Source: JBCCTX01 sp965263105
GTDB taxonomy: Bacteria; Bacteroidota; Bacteroidia; J057
Length of the DNA: 64,000 bases
Assembly (NCBI GenBank): GCA_965263105.1
Contig: CBDHGL010000002.1
Span: forward strand, 744,001-808,000
Direction: 5' to 3'
The translations under genes were made by a program, and so were the position numbers. Shown one piece after another: positions 52,477-60,692 of this stretch; the stretch's first letter is position 1; each line of letters opens with the position of its first letter. The notes under the pieces were generated by a model that saw only the letters and a program-made list of their open reading frames with translations, was not told the origin of the DNA and made no database searches.

Positions 52477-53244
52477 CTATAAATCCATTACAACCTGTAT
52501 GGGACAATGATCCGAGTGAACAACATCCGACAAGATAGCAGCCGATTCAATTTTATCCTCCAAGGCCTGACTTACCAAGGTATAATCAATGCGCCAGCCC
52601 TTATTGCTTGACCTAGCCCGAGTTCTGTAAGACCACCAAGAATAATGGTCTCCTTCCTCATTTAGTTTGCGGAAGGCATCAACAAAGCCCGAATCTAGAA
52701 AGCCTGTCAGCCACTCCCGCTCATGTGGCAGGAAGCCCGAACTATTTTTATTGCCCTTCGGGTCGTGGATGTCGATCTCCTGGTGGGCGATATTCACATC
52801 CCCAACGATGATGAGATTGGGTATATCTTGCTTCAACTCATTGATATAGGGTTGAAAATCCTTGAGAAAGGCTTCTTTGATCACCTGACGATGTTCTCCA
52901 CTCGATCCCGAAGGAAAATAGGTCGACATCAGGGAGAAATTTTCATAATCTGCCCGTAGCACCCGCCCTTCTTTGTCGTAGGCTTCAATTCCACAGCCTA
53001 CCTCCACGTGCTTGGGTTCTTCTTTGGTGAAAATAGCGACTCCACTGTATCCCTTTTTCTCTGCCGAATGCCAAAACCCATGATAGCCACGGGGATTGAG
53101 CCATTCGGGATCCAACTGTTCCGGTTGGGCCTTAGACTCCTGTATACACAGCATATCGGGGGCTGTTTCTTCCATCCAGTCGAAAAAGCCCTTCTTCTGA
53201 GCCGCCCGTATCCCGTTTACATTGTAGGAAATGATCTTTTTCAT
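52477..53244 (-). CDS. xth: Exodeoxyribonuclease III (AP endonuclease)
   Basis: The 255-residue protein repairs abasic sites and 3' blocked ends. It shows the exonuclease III pattern: SYNVNGIRAAQKKGFFDW, Glu in CIQESKAQ, GDVNIAHQEIDIHDP, RIDYTLVS and HSDHCPI with the catalytic His. The length is normal. It forms a two-gene unit with the HAD gene. Confidence 0.95.
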   Translation of the reverse strand: MKKIISYNVNGIRAAQKKGFFDWMEETAPDMLCIQESKAQPEQLDPEWLNPRGYHGFWHSAEKKGYSGVAIFTKEEPKHVEVGCGIEAYDKEGRVLRADYENFSLMSTYFPSGSSGEHRQVIKEAFLKDFQPYINELKQDIPNLIIVGDVNIAHQEIDIHDPKGNKNSSGFLPHEREWLTGFLDSGFVDAFRKLNEEGDHYSWWSYRTRARSSNKGWRIDYTLVSQALEDKIESAAILSDVVHSDHCPIQVVMDL

Positions 53245-53413
53245 TCCGTTTGTTTATTTTCACAAAAAAAGGGCTTTTTGTGAGGGATGAAAAATTAAGC
53301 GAGATTTTCTACAATTTTCCCCCTGTAGCGTTGGAATTTAGAGAAGGAGAGGGTGACCTAAGGGGGGGAATCTCGATGGCTAAATTCTACAGGTAATTTT
53401 ACCGAGATCCACT

Positions 53414-54142
53414 ATGAAATATGTTCACCTTATCCTCATTGTCTGTTTGTGTTTTCAATGCGCCCCTACTCAAAAAGAGCTGCCTCTCCCTGAGCGGCCC
53501 AATATCCTCCTCATCGTAGCAGATGACCTGGGATACACCGACTTAGGCTGTTTTGGAGGCGAAATTTCTACTCCCCACCTCGATCAACTCGCCCAGGAAG
53601 GGATCCGAGCCACTTCTTTCTATACAGGACCGACCTGTTCTCCTACCAGAGGCATGCTCCTCTCGGGTGTGGATAACCACCGCTGTGGCTATGGGACCAT
53701 GGAAGGAGACTGGGCGCCCAATCAGGTGGGGGTTCGTGGCTATGAAGGGCACTTGAATTTTGATGTAGTCGCCTTCCCCAGACTTCTTCAAGAGGCCGGT
53801 TATCACACTTCTTTGGCAGGTAAATGGCATCAGGCTTACCCTGCTTCGGATACAACCTTTGGCCGGATAAACGTGGATTTACCCGATCTTTTTCCATGTT
53901 ACAAGGAGGGGCAGGACATTTTGACGATATGCAACCCATGTTTTCCTTTTATGGGGAAAAGGGCTTGTATGCTGAGGATGGGAAGCAGTTGGATCAGCTC
54001 CCTCCAGGCTTTTATTCCAGTCATTTCTATGCAGATAAAACGATGGAATACATTTCAGAAAGCCAAGAACTCGGACAGCCCTTCTTTTCCATGCTTTCTT
54101 TTACCGCCCCTCATTGGCCTTTACAAGTACCAGATTCCATGA
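53414..54142 (+). CDS. Sulfatase fragment 1 (N-terminal)
   Basis: Reads correctly to about 53860; the remainder to 54142 is out of frame and meaningless. Carries the signal, metal Asp pair and CSPTR motif of the broken sulfatase. Confidence 0.6.
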   Translation: MKYVHLILIVCLCFQCAPTQKELPLPERPNILLIVADDLGYTDLGCFGGEISTPHLDQLAQEGIRATSFYTGPTCSPTRGMLLSGVDNHRCGYGTMEGDWAPNQVGVRGYEGHLNFDVVAFPRLLQEAGYHTSLAGKWHQAYPASDTTFGRINVDLPDLFPCYKEGQDILTICNPCFPFMGKRACMLRMGSSWISSLQAFIPVISMQIKRWNTFQKAKNSDSPSFPCFLLPPLIGLYKYQIP

Positions 54143-54567
54143 TCGATACATATCGAGGGAGGTATGACGAAGGCTATGAAGTATTGGCTCAAAAACGTCT
54201 GAATAAGGCTAAGAGTTTAGGGATTATCCCTGCTACAACAGAACTGCCCCCCTTGAGTCCCAACATAAGACCCTGGGAAGAACTCCACCCTGAAGCCCAG
54301 GCCTACTCAGCCCGCAACATGGAGCTTTACGCTGCCATGGTGGAGTTGCTGGACGAGAATGTTGGTCGGGTCATTCAGCACCTTAAGAACACCGGCGCGT
54401 ACGAGCATACCCTGATCCTATTCATGGCCGACAATGGGGCTGAGGGAAATTGGGTCCTGGGCATAGCTGATACAGAGAAATGGGTGGCAGAAAACTTTGA
54501 CAACAGCCTGAAAACCTCGGAAGAAGAAACTCCTATACCTTTACAGGACCCGGATGGGCCCAGGTGA
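53824..54567 (+). CDS. Sulfatase fragment 2 (middle)
   Basis: Reads correctly from about 53860 to 54511. It contains HFDDMQPMFSFYGEKGLYAEDGKQ, the FTAPHWPLQ segment, and FMADNGAEGN with metal ligands. Confidence 0.6.
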   Translation: MASGLPCFGYNLWPDKRGFTRSFSMLQGGAGHFDDMQPMFSFYGEKGLYAEDGKQLDQLPPGFYSSHFYADKTMEYISESQELGQPFFSMLSFTAPHWPLQVPDSMIDTYRGRYDEGYEVLAQKRLNKAKSLGIIPATTELPPLSPNIRPWEELHPEAQAYSARNMELYAAMVELLDENVGRVIQHLKNTGAYEHTLILFMADNGAEGNWVLGIADTEKWVAENFDNSLKTSEEETPIPLQDPDGPR

Positions 54568-55130
54568 GTTCCTTGCCTTTTCGTTGGTACAAGACTTTTG
54601 CTACTGAGGGAGGCGTGCGCTGCCCGGCGATTATCCGGCTCCCAGAAGTCGGCCGGGAAGCAGGGACTATATACCCAGAGGTGCTTTCCGTGAGGGATTT
54701 CGCGCCGACTATACTAGAATATGCCGGAGTTACTCATCCAGGGACGAGTTATAAGGGTCGTAACATTTTCCCCATGGATGGAAGTTCGATGCGCCCATAT
54801 TTGACAGGAAAAACTCCATCGGTCCACCCGCCAGAAAAGGCTCACTGCTGGGAATTATACGGACGCAAAGGCGTAAGAAAAGGCCCCTGGAAGGCCGAAT
54901 GGTTAGAAGAACCTTATGGATCCGGCGAATGGGAATTGTATAACTTGGACGAAGACCTGGGGGAGCAGCATAATCTAGCTTCTACGCATCCCGAAAAGCT
55001 CGAAGAATTGGTCCAGGAATGGGAGGCCTATGTAGAAGAATATGAAGTTACCTTGCCCAGTGAGCCTACGGCCTATGGGGTGGAGCCGGTTTGGAGAGAG
55101 GAGAGAGGAGAAAGTAGAAATGAAAAATGA
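54564..55130 (+). CDS. Sulfatase fragment 3 (C-terminal)
   Basis: Begins at GTG 54564 in the WAQVSSLPFRWYKTFATEGGVR segment and ends with a REERGESRNEK tail derived from the purine repeat. Confidence 0.6.
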   Translation: MSSLPFRWYKTFATEGGVRCPAIIRLPEVGREAGTIYPEVLSVRDFAPTILEYAGVTHPGTSYKGRNIFPMDGSSMRPYLTGKTPSVHPPEKAHCWELYGRKGVRKGPWKAEWLEEPYGSGEWELYNLDEDLGEQHNLASTHPEKLEELVQEWEAYVEEYEVTLPSEPTAYGVEPVWREERGESRNEK

Positions 55131-55453
55131 GAGAGGAGAAAGCAGAAAGGAGAGAGGAGAAAGGTAGATCTTATTCATGGCCCCAGTCTCAAAAACCCCT
55201 ACTTCATAGAGGAAATTGAAGAGACCAAACTTTGCCTGTATGACCCGAAAAGCCTCCAAAATAATCCTATTATGCTTAGGTATTAGACAGGATTTACGGG
55301 ATGAACAAGATGCCAATATAAGCTTAGCCCTTATCTTCATCTTGCTTATCCGGTCTTCGATTTCCATCAGTTAGCTCACCCATATTCTGCTTAGGATAAA
55401 TTCCCCAATTTTCCTACCTTCCCTACTATATTGCACTCCGAATAATTCAAGCA
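55090..55453. repeat. Purine-rich repeat and dispersed repeat between sulfatase and CHAT operon
   Basis: Four related GAGAGAGGAGAAAG-type runs lie at 55095-55166. Further on, GACAGGATTTACGGGATGAA (55286-55305) and the inverse CATCTTGCTTATCCGGTC (55339-55356) form a weak pair of a type that I know as a widespread intergenic repeat in bacteria. No supported gene lies in this gap. Confidence 0.5.
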
Positions 55454-55666
55454 ATGAAAGCCCAAAAAAAGTTGTACAAATTCCCCTGCTGGTGTGAGAA
55501 AAAAATGCCCTTGGAGAAGAAAATGGAGGTTAAGGCCCTATCCAACAGAAAGCGCGATGCAGAACCTATCATGATCGATGTGTTTTGCCACTGGTGTGGC
55601 AAGGATGGAAAGGCCCCCTTTACAGGGGATTTCAAACCCGAAAATCCCATAAGAGGTGATGTATGA
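55454..55666 (+). CDS. Tiny Cys-pair protein upstream of the CHAT gene
   Basis: The 70-residue basic protein has CWC near residue 12-14 and a CHWCGKDGK knuckle near 45-53, together enough for one Zn site. It overlaps the CHAT gene by ATGA (55663-55666), so it is co-translated. I do not recognise a family. It could be a small regulator, a nucleic-acid-binding protein or a protease substrate. Confidence 0.7.
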   Translation: MKAQKKLYKFPCWCEKKMPLEKKMEVKALSNRKRDAEPIMIDVFCHWCGKDGKAPFTGDFKPENPIRGDV

Positions 55667-56250
55667 TCTGGACGCCCCTTCCCCTTCAGCTATCCGATGA
55701 ACAAGTTGCCGAACTCCTCGCGGCCTATGAACCCGTGAAGCGCCACCTGGAGCAACGGATGGGACTCCCGCCTGCTCAATTGAATACCTTGCGGGAAAAA
55801 CTCAGTCAGGCCTTGGAGCAACACGACGCCTTCCGGGAAGTGCTCAAACAGCGAGCGGAAAGTGGGAGTCACTACGTCCTGCATCTTCAACATGAAAACC
55901 CCGAAGTCCTCAGCCTGCCCTGGGGCCTGGTGCTAGACCCCATCTCTCAGCGCCCCTTGGGCCAAGTAGAAAGACTCTATCTCAGCCAGGGAAGTCCACA
56001 AGAGGCTTTATCTCCCTACGAAGCCTCCCTGGCTGCGCCCCTCAAAATACTGGTCATGGTGGCCTCTCCCGTCGACTCCCCCTATGAGCGACGCCTTCCT
56101 TCGAGGAGGAGGAACGACAAATTCTGGAGGCCTTGGATGCCATTCCCGCTCAGCAAGCCATTGATGTACAGATCGACTTCACGGAGGACGGTTCTCTGGA
56201 GGCCCTTCAGCGCAAGCTGGAGCAGGATCAGTACCACATCCTCCACCTGA
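55663..56250 (+). CDS. CHAT-STAND-TPR fragment 1
   Basis: Correct to about 56098, then out of frame. Covers the N-terminal helices and first part of the CHAT domain (LPWGLVLDP; LKILVMVASPVDSPYERR). Confidence 0.6.
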   Translation: MIWTPLPLQLSDEQVAELLAAYEPVKRHLEQRMGLPPAQLNTLREKLSQALEQHDAFREVLKQRAESGSHYVLHLQHENPEVLSLPWGLVLDPISQRPLGQVERLYLSQGSPQEALSPYEASLAAPLKILVMVASPVDSPYERRLPSRRRNDKFWRPWMPFPLSKPLMYRSTSRRTVLWRPFSASWSRISTTSST

Positions 56251-57524
56251 CCTGTCATGGGAGTTTTCGCGAGGGGCAGGGCTACCTGGAACTGGAAGAT
56301 CCCCTGAATATGCGGGCAGATCGGATAAGGGCAGAAGTCTTTGCCGAAGCCTTGGTCAGTCGAAGCGATGGCTACAAAGTTCCCCTGGTGGTCCTGTCGG
56401 CCTGCCAAACGGCCCAAGGAAGCTCGGAAAGTGATACCCGGGGCATTGCCCAGGAGGTCCTAAAAAGGGATATCCCAGCCGTGGTGGCCATGAGTCTATC
56501 GGTGAAGGACCACTATGCTTCCCTCTTTGCGGCCCAACTCTACCAAGGCCTGGCTTCTCAAAGGAGCCTTCCACAGGCTTTTCAGCAAGCCCTGCAACAG
56601 CTTAACCAGACAGAGTTGCAGCGCAATCCCCAAGCCTTGCAGTGGACCATCCCCCATCTGTACCTACAAGCGCAGATTGAAGAATTGATAGATAGCCATC
56701 TGCCTGTCCAAAACTTAAGCCGCAAACTTTCCCAATACTTCACGGATAAGGTACTGGAAGAAAAGCTCAGCCACAAACAAGGGGGAAAAAATGCCCCCTA
56801 TCTATTTATAGGGCGAAGGGAAGACAAGCGAGACCTGCTACCCCCCCTTTTTGACAACAAGTCCCTTCTCTTACGTGGGCAGGGAGGGATCGGGAAGACG
56901 GCCATGGCCGCCCAGCTTGCCTATCGTTGGAGGCTGCGCTATGGAGAGGCTCCGGTATTCTTCTTCGATGAGACGAATTCCCAACTTCCAGATATCATAA
57001 AAACACTTTTGGCAGCCTTTCCCCGAACAGAACGCAAGAGGATTCGAGAAGAATTGGATGGAAGTCCCTTGGAGGAAAAGGCCGAAATTTTCTGCGAAGA
57101 ACTCCCTAAGCTGAGCCATCCCCTACTTATTTTTGACAACCTAGAGAGCTTCCAGCAAAACCTAGGCGGTCGCTTTGCCAAAGAACACCAGGAATTCGAA
57201 GCCTTCCTGGATACCCTGAGTAAACAAGCAAGCTTTCCCATTATATTCACTGCTCGCTATCCCCTGGCGGGGATAGCGGTAGAAGTAGACCATGCATTGC
57301 GGCAGGCGAGCAAGAATGACTACTGGAAGAAATGCCAGCAGCTCTCCTTCTATGAGTTGCGCTGGGAACTATTCAAACAGGCCACTAGCTCTCTCCAAAA
57401 GACCCATGACTTTCGGGACTTAATCGAGCTCCTCTATCGAACCTTAGGAGGTAATTATCGGGCACTGGAGTTTTTGACTCGCTTTATCAGCAACAAAAGG
57501 AAGAGATTCGCAAGACGCTTCTAG
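56133..57524 (+). CDS. CHAT-STAND-TPR fragment 2
   Basis: Correct through about 57482. Carries the CHAT catalytic His and Cys and the complete STAND NTPase core, so it includes most of the protein's enzymatic content. The last residues (NKRKRFARRF) are out of frame. Confidence 0.7.
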   Translation: MDAIPAQQAIDVQIDFTEDGSLEALQRKLEQDQYHILHLTCHGSFREGQGYLELEDPLNMRADRIRAEVFAEALVSRSDGYKVPLVVLSACQTAQGSSESDTRGIAQEVLKRDIPAVVAMSLSVKDHYASLFAAQLYQGLASQRSLPQAFQQALQQLNQTELQRNPQALQWTIPHLYLQAQIEELIDSHLPVQNLSRKLSQYFTDKVLEEKLSHKQGGKNAPYLFIGRREDKRDLLPPLFDNKSLLLRGQGGIGKTAMAAQLAYRWRLRYGEAPVFFFDETNSQLPDIIKTLLAAFPRTERKRIREELDGSPLEEKAEIFCEELPKLSHPLLIFDNLESFQQNLGGRFAKEHQEFEAFLDTLSKQASFPIIFTARYPLAGIAVEVDHALRQASKNDYWKKCQQLSFYELRWELFKQATSSLQKTHDFRDLIELLYRTLGGNYRALEFLTRFISNKRKRFARRF

Positions 57525-57589
57525 GCCTGGAAGACGCGGCCTCTCGCATACAGAAAGCCCTGGAGGAAGGAGATGGGGAGGGAAAAAAT

Positions 57590-58471
57590 ATGGGCGTCAA
57601 CCTGGTTTTTGAAGAGCTGCTGAAGAGTCTAGGAGCGGAAGCGCTGTATTTCCTTTACCTACTCACCCAATTCAACATTCCCGTACGTACCTATGCACTG
57701 GAATTGCAGCATCCCCCTTATCTTCCGGGGGGGTATTTGTCCCAATTGGAATCTCTAACCCTAGTCGAAGCCTATGAGGACCCCGATCGCATGGGGACTA
57801 CTTGGTATGTAGCTCCGTTGACGCGACAGTTGTTGCTTTCGCATGCTGCCCAGGCTCCCGAGGTCTTTTTCTATCCAGACAAAGCCGGAGACTATCATTG
57901 GGGGCTATACCAAAATGTAGCAGAAAACCTTTCCGATTTAGAGGAGGCTTTTTCCTTTTATCGCCAAGGGAGTCAAGCTGTGAAGCTAGGCTTTACAGGA
58001 AGTATTTTATGTAAAACTTTTTGGCGGGCGGACCTCCTAATTCAGGCTTATTCTTTTGGAAAGATCGCCTACCAGGCCCACCCTGAGATGGAAGATCCAG
58101 GCTTTCTCACTCGCTTAGGACTATCCTGCGATAGGTTGGGTGATTACCCACTTGCCTTAGAGGTATATTCCAAATCTTTAGCCATTCAGCGTGAGATCGG
58201 AGATAAAAGCGGCGAAGGGACCACGCTCAATAATATCAGTCAGATATTTAAAGCAAGAGGCGACTATGAGACGGCCTTGACCTATCTGAAGGAGTCTTTA
58301 GCCATTCAGCGTGAGATCGGAGATAAAAGCGGCGAAGGGACCACGCTCAATAATATCAGTCAGATATTTAAAGCAAGAGGCGACTATGAGACGGCCTTGA
58401 CCTATCTGAAGGAGTCTTTAGCCATTCAGCGTGAGATCGGAGATAAAAGCGGCGAAGTCAGATCTATTTAA
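57590..58471 (+). CDS. CHAT-STAND-TPR fragment 3
   Basis: Starts within the restored frame (GKNMGVNLVFEELLKSLGAEALYFLYLL), which can be read from 57486 on. It contains the winged-helix-like and helical region, then the first TPR units, breaking inside the third. Confidence 0.65.
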   Translation: MGVNLVFEELLKSLGAEALYFLYLLTQFNIPVRTYALELQHPPYLPGGYLSQLESLTLVEAYEDPDRMGTTWYVAPLTRQLLLSHAAQAPEVFFYPDKAGDYHWGLYQNVAENLSDLEEAFSFYRQGSQAVKLGFTGSILCKTFWRADLLIQAYSFGKIAYQAHPEMEDPGFLTRLGLSCDRLGDYPLALEVYSKSLAIQREIGDKSGEGTTLNNISQIFKARGDYETALTYLKESLAIQREIGDKSGEGTTLNNISQIFKARGDYETALTYLKESLAIQREIGDKSGEVRSI

Positions 58472-59362
58472 AGCAAGAGGGACGCCTTGACCTATCTGAA
58501 GGAGTCTTTAGCCATTCAGCGTGAGAGGATCGCTCAATAATATCAGCCAAGGCGACTATGAGACGGCCTTGACCTATCTGAAGGAGTCTTTAGCCATTCA
58601 GGCGTGAGAAGCGATAAAAGCGGCGAAGGGAACGCTCAATAATATCAGTCAGAGGCGACTATGAGACGGCCTTGACCTATCTGAAGGAGTCTTTAGCCAT
58701 TCAGCGTGAGATCGGAGATAAAAGCGGCGAAGGGACCACGCTCTCAAACATAGGATCATTATATAGCCAAGGCGACAGACGGCCTTGACCTATCTGCAAT
58801 ATAAGGCCGGAGATAAAAGCGGCGACGCTCAATAATATCAGTCAGATATTTAAAGCAAGAGGCGACTATGAGACGGCCTTGACCTATCTGAAGGAGTCTT
58901 TAGCCATTCAGCGTGAGATCGGATTAATATCAGTCAGATATTTCGAGGCGACTATGAGACGGCCTTGACCTATCTGAAGGAGTCTTTAGCCATTCAGCGT
59001 GAGATCGGAGATAAAAGCGGCGAAGGGACCGAAGGGACCACGCTCAATAATATCAGTCAGATATTTAAAGCAAGAGGCGACTATGAGACGGCCTTGACCT
59101 ATCTGAAGATGAGATCGGAGATAAAAGCGGCGAAGGGACCACGCTCTTAGGACCTGGCATATAGCCAAGGCGACTATGAGACGGCCTTGACCTATCTGAA
59201 GGAGTCTTTAGCCATTCAGCGTGAGATCGGAGATAAAAGCGGCGAAGGGACCACGCTCAATAATATCAGTCAGATATTTAAAGCAAGAGGCGACTATGAG
59301 ACGGCCTTGACCTATCTGAAGGAGTCTTTAGCCATTCAGCGTGAGATCGGAGATAAAAGCGG
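58174..59362 (+). repeat. 120-base tandem TPR-coding repeats, partly scrambled
   Basis: The unit encodes ESLAIQREIGDKSGEGTTLN and NISQIFKARGDYETALTYLK. Two units at 58174-58413 and the last two (59187-59362) are intact; between 58455 and 59190 there are about six partial copies with deletions of different lengths. At nucleotide level the intact copies are practically identical. Confidence 0.85.
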
Positions 59363-59645
59363 TATGATCCCCACCTTACACAATATGGCCACTATTTCTT
59401 TAGAAAAGGGAGATGGACAGGCCTTCCTAGAATTAGAAAATCAGGCCTGGAATCTGGCCCATGAAATCCAGGACGCTACCGGGATTTATCATATAGGAAG
59501 CTACATGGGACAGGTTTTATTGAATGCAGATATGAAAAAAGAAGCCATCCCCTATTTACAAGGGGCTTATCAAATAGCTCTAAAAAATAATTTGCCTAAA
59601 AAAGACCAACTCGAAGCAGCCCTCAAATCCCTTGGAGCCTTATAG
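59187..59645 (+). CDS. CHAT-STAND-TPR fragment 4 (C-terminal TPRs)
   Basis: Has two perfect and two or three diverged TPRs (TLHNMATISLEKGDGQAFLEL; GIYHIGSYMGQVLLNADMKKEA) and ends normally. The 3-TM gene begins 8 bases beyond its stop. Confidence 0.65.
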   Translation: MTYLKESLAIQREIGDKSGEGTTLNNISQIFKARGDYETALTYLKESLAIQREIGDKSGMIPTLHNMATISLEKGDGQAFLELENQAWNLAHEIQDATGIYHIGSYMGQVLLNADMKKEAIPYLQGAYQIALKNNLPKKDQLEAALKSLGAL

Positions 59646-59653
59646 TTTTGTCT

Positions 59654-60079
59654 ATGTCAGAACCCGAACATATCCCCCAATCCTTTCCCTTCAGCAATGA
59701 GGAAAAGAGCTGGCAGGAGCACCGCTGGGCCGAGGCCCAGAAGGTGCCGGAGCGCATCGAGGACACGGCCAAGTTCCTCGCGACCATGATTTCGCTTTCC
59801 CTCACGCTGGCCCTGACCCTGGTGGAGAAGCCCATAGCCGTTCCCAAGGGGGCCTTCCCTACCGTGCTAGTCGCCCTAGCTTGCTGGATGCTCTCCATCC
59901 TCCTGGCCTTCCTGGTCCTCATGCCCCGGCACTACCGCCATGTCCCCGACTCCACCGAAGACTACCGCCGCATGCACAAGCGGGTGGTGAACTACAAGTA
60001 TGGCCTCCTCATTTTCTCCGTCATTCTGTTTTTGGGCGGCTTTGTGCTGTTCTTTTTGGAATTGGTGTATGGGGGGTGA
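59654..60079 (+). CDS. Three-TM membrane protein of the CHAT operon
   Basis: ATG 59654 lies 8 bases after the TPR stop. The 141-residue protein has an N-terminal acidic/aromatic region, hydrophobic segments at about 46-60, 70-90 and 116-138 and a short cytoplasmic loop with PRHYRHVPDSTEDYRRMHKRVVN. The sequence is G+C-rich and unlike its neighbours (41 of 60 bases at 59701-59760), pointing to a different origin. It does not match a family that I know; small multi-TM proteins are common effectors in abortive infection operons, so a membrane-disrupting effector is a fair guess. Confidence 0.72.
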   Translation: MSEPEHIPQSFPFSNEEKSWQEHRWAEAQKVPERIEDTAKFLATMISLSLTLALTLVEKPIAVPKGAFPTVLVALACWMLSILLAFLVLMPRHYRHVPDSTEDYRRMHKRVVNYKYGLLIFSVILFLGGFVLFFLELVYGG

Positions 60080-60189
60080 TATGGCGCTGCCCTCTTGACC
60101 TATTATTTACTAAAACGCAGAGGAAAGGGGTTGTTTTGCACAGCAAAGCTCTCTGCGTCCCTGCTTCTTTGCGTTCAAATTTGAAATCC

Positions 60190-60383
60190 ATTAGCTGGTC
60201 CAGCAGCTTTTTTCTCCGTGTCTCGTATGTTTATCTTAACAATTCCATGAACTGAGTTTTGACGCAGACTTTTTAGGAGATTTTTATGGCAAACGCAGAA
60301 AAGATAGTTGGTATAGCAACTTAAAACTCCGTGTCTTCGTGCCTCCGTGTTCAATTCCTTATCCCACGAGCTGCGAAAGCAGC
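60190..60383. repeat. NTEAQRH-type dispersed repeat, first copies
   Basis: CTCCGTGTCTTCGTGCCTCC (60328-60347) plus TTCAATTCC and the hairpin GCTGC-GAAA-GCAGC match a second copy at 60798-60855. A partial copy (CTGGTCCAGCAGC...CTCCGTGTCTCG) lies near 60195-60225. Confidence 0.7.
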
Positions 60384-60412
60384 TTTTCCCTCTTGCTTTC
60401 ATCCCCCAGCCC

Positions 60413-60692
60413 CCATAGCCGTACGGTTAAGGGAAATTTCTTCTCTCTATTCGCCCTTTTTGTACCCTTCCGCTGCATCCCCGTTTCCCTTTTTTCCCCT
60501 CCTAGGGGAAACTCAAAAGGGGTCTAGAAACGACCCAGGAAATCAGGTTGATTTCGCCAATGTTTAACCCTTTCTCCCCATTTCTAAGGGGGAGTCAGAG
60601 GGAGTTCCTTGAGAGAGGGGGCCAGGGGGTGAGTACAAAATAGGGCATTTTGATCCTCGATCTACCATTCAACACTTAACCGAACGGCTATG
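60413..60692. mobile_element. MITE-like fold-back element, copy B
   Basis: A 280-base element with the same interior as copy A at 17.1 kb, in inverse orientation. Its ends are CATAGCCGTACGGTTAAG (60414-60431) and the near-exact inverse CTTAACCGAACGGCTATG (60675-60692); CCCCCAGCCC flanks it on both sides (60403-60412, 60693-60702) as a possible 10-base target duplication. End sequences differ from copy A but pair with each other. Confidence 0.75.

Larger units (their letters stand above)
53414..55130 (+). pseudogene. Sulfatase lipoprotein broken by two single-base deletions
   Basis: Read across three frames this is one complete sulfatase. The lipobox is IVCLCFQC, the motifs are LLIVADDLGYTDLG, the formylglycine site TCSPTRGMLLSG, and GKWHQAYPASD. 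The frame is lost at the TTT run 53858-53860, and adding one T gives ...DTTFWPDKRGFTRSFS. It is lost again at the AAAA run 54511-54514; adding one A gives NSLKNLGRRNSYTFTGPGWAQ, matching the YGPGWAxxSxxPFR segment of the family. Each lesion lies in a homopolymer, so it may be a sequencing error. A purine-rich repeat follows the stop. Confidence 0.85.
55663..59645 (+). pseudogene. CHAT-STAND NTPase-TPR protein, interrupted by indels and scrambled repeats
   Basis: The restored reading gives one large cytoplasmic protein. Residues 1-190 and beyond form the CHAT caspase-like domain: VLSLPWGLVLDPISQRPLGQ, active-site His in HLTCHGSF and Cys in VVLSACQTAQG. A STAND/NB-ARC-like NTPase follows: FIGRREDKRDLL, Walker A RGQGGIGKTAMAA, Walker B LLIFDNLES and FTARYPL sensor. 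A helical region is then followed by TPRs of 40 residues. Lesions: one base missing near 56095-56101 (restored RRLSFEEEERQILEALDA), one T missing at 57483-57485 (restored RFYQQQKEEIRKTLLGLE), and scrambled repeats from 58455 to 59190. CHAT-TPR proteins act in cell-death and defence pathways; this is inferred, not shown. It is coupled to the small gene upstream and the 3-TM gene downstream. Confidence 0.8.

Noticed and set aside
58174..59362. 120-base repeats taken as a CRISPR array
   Set aside because: Units are contiguous without unique spacers and encode TPRs in one frame; no cas gene is nearby.
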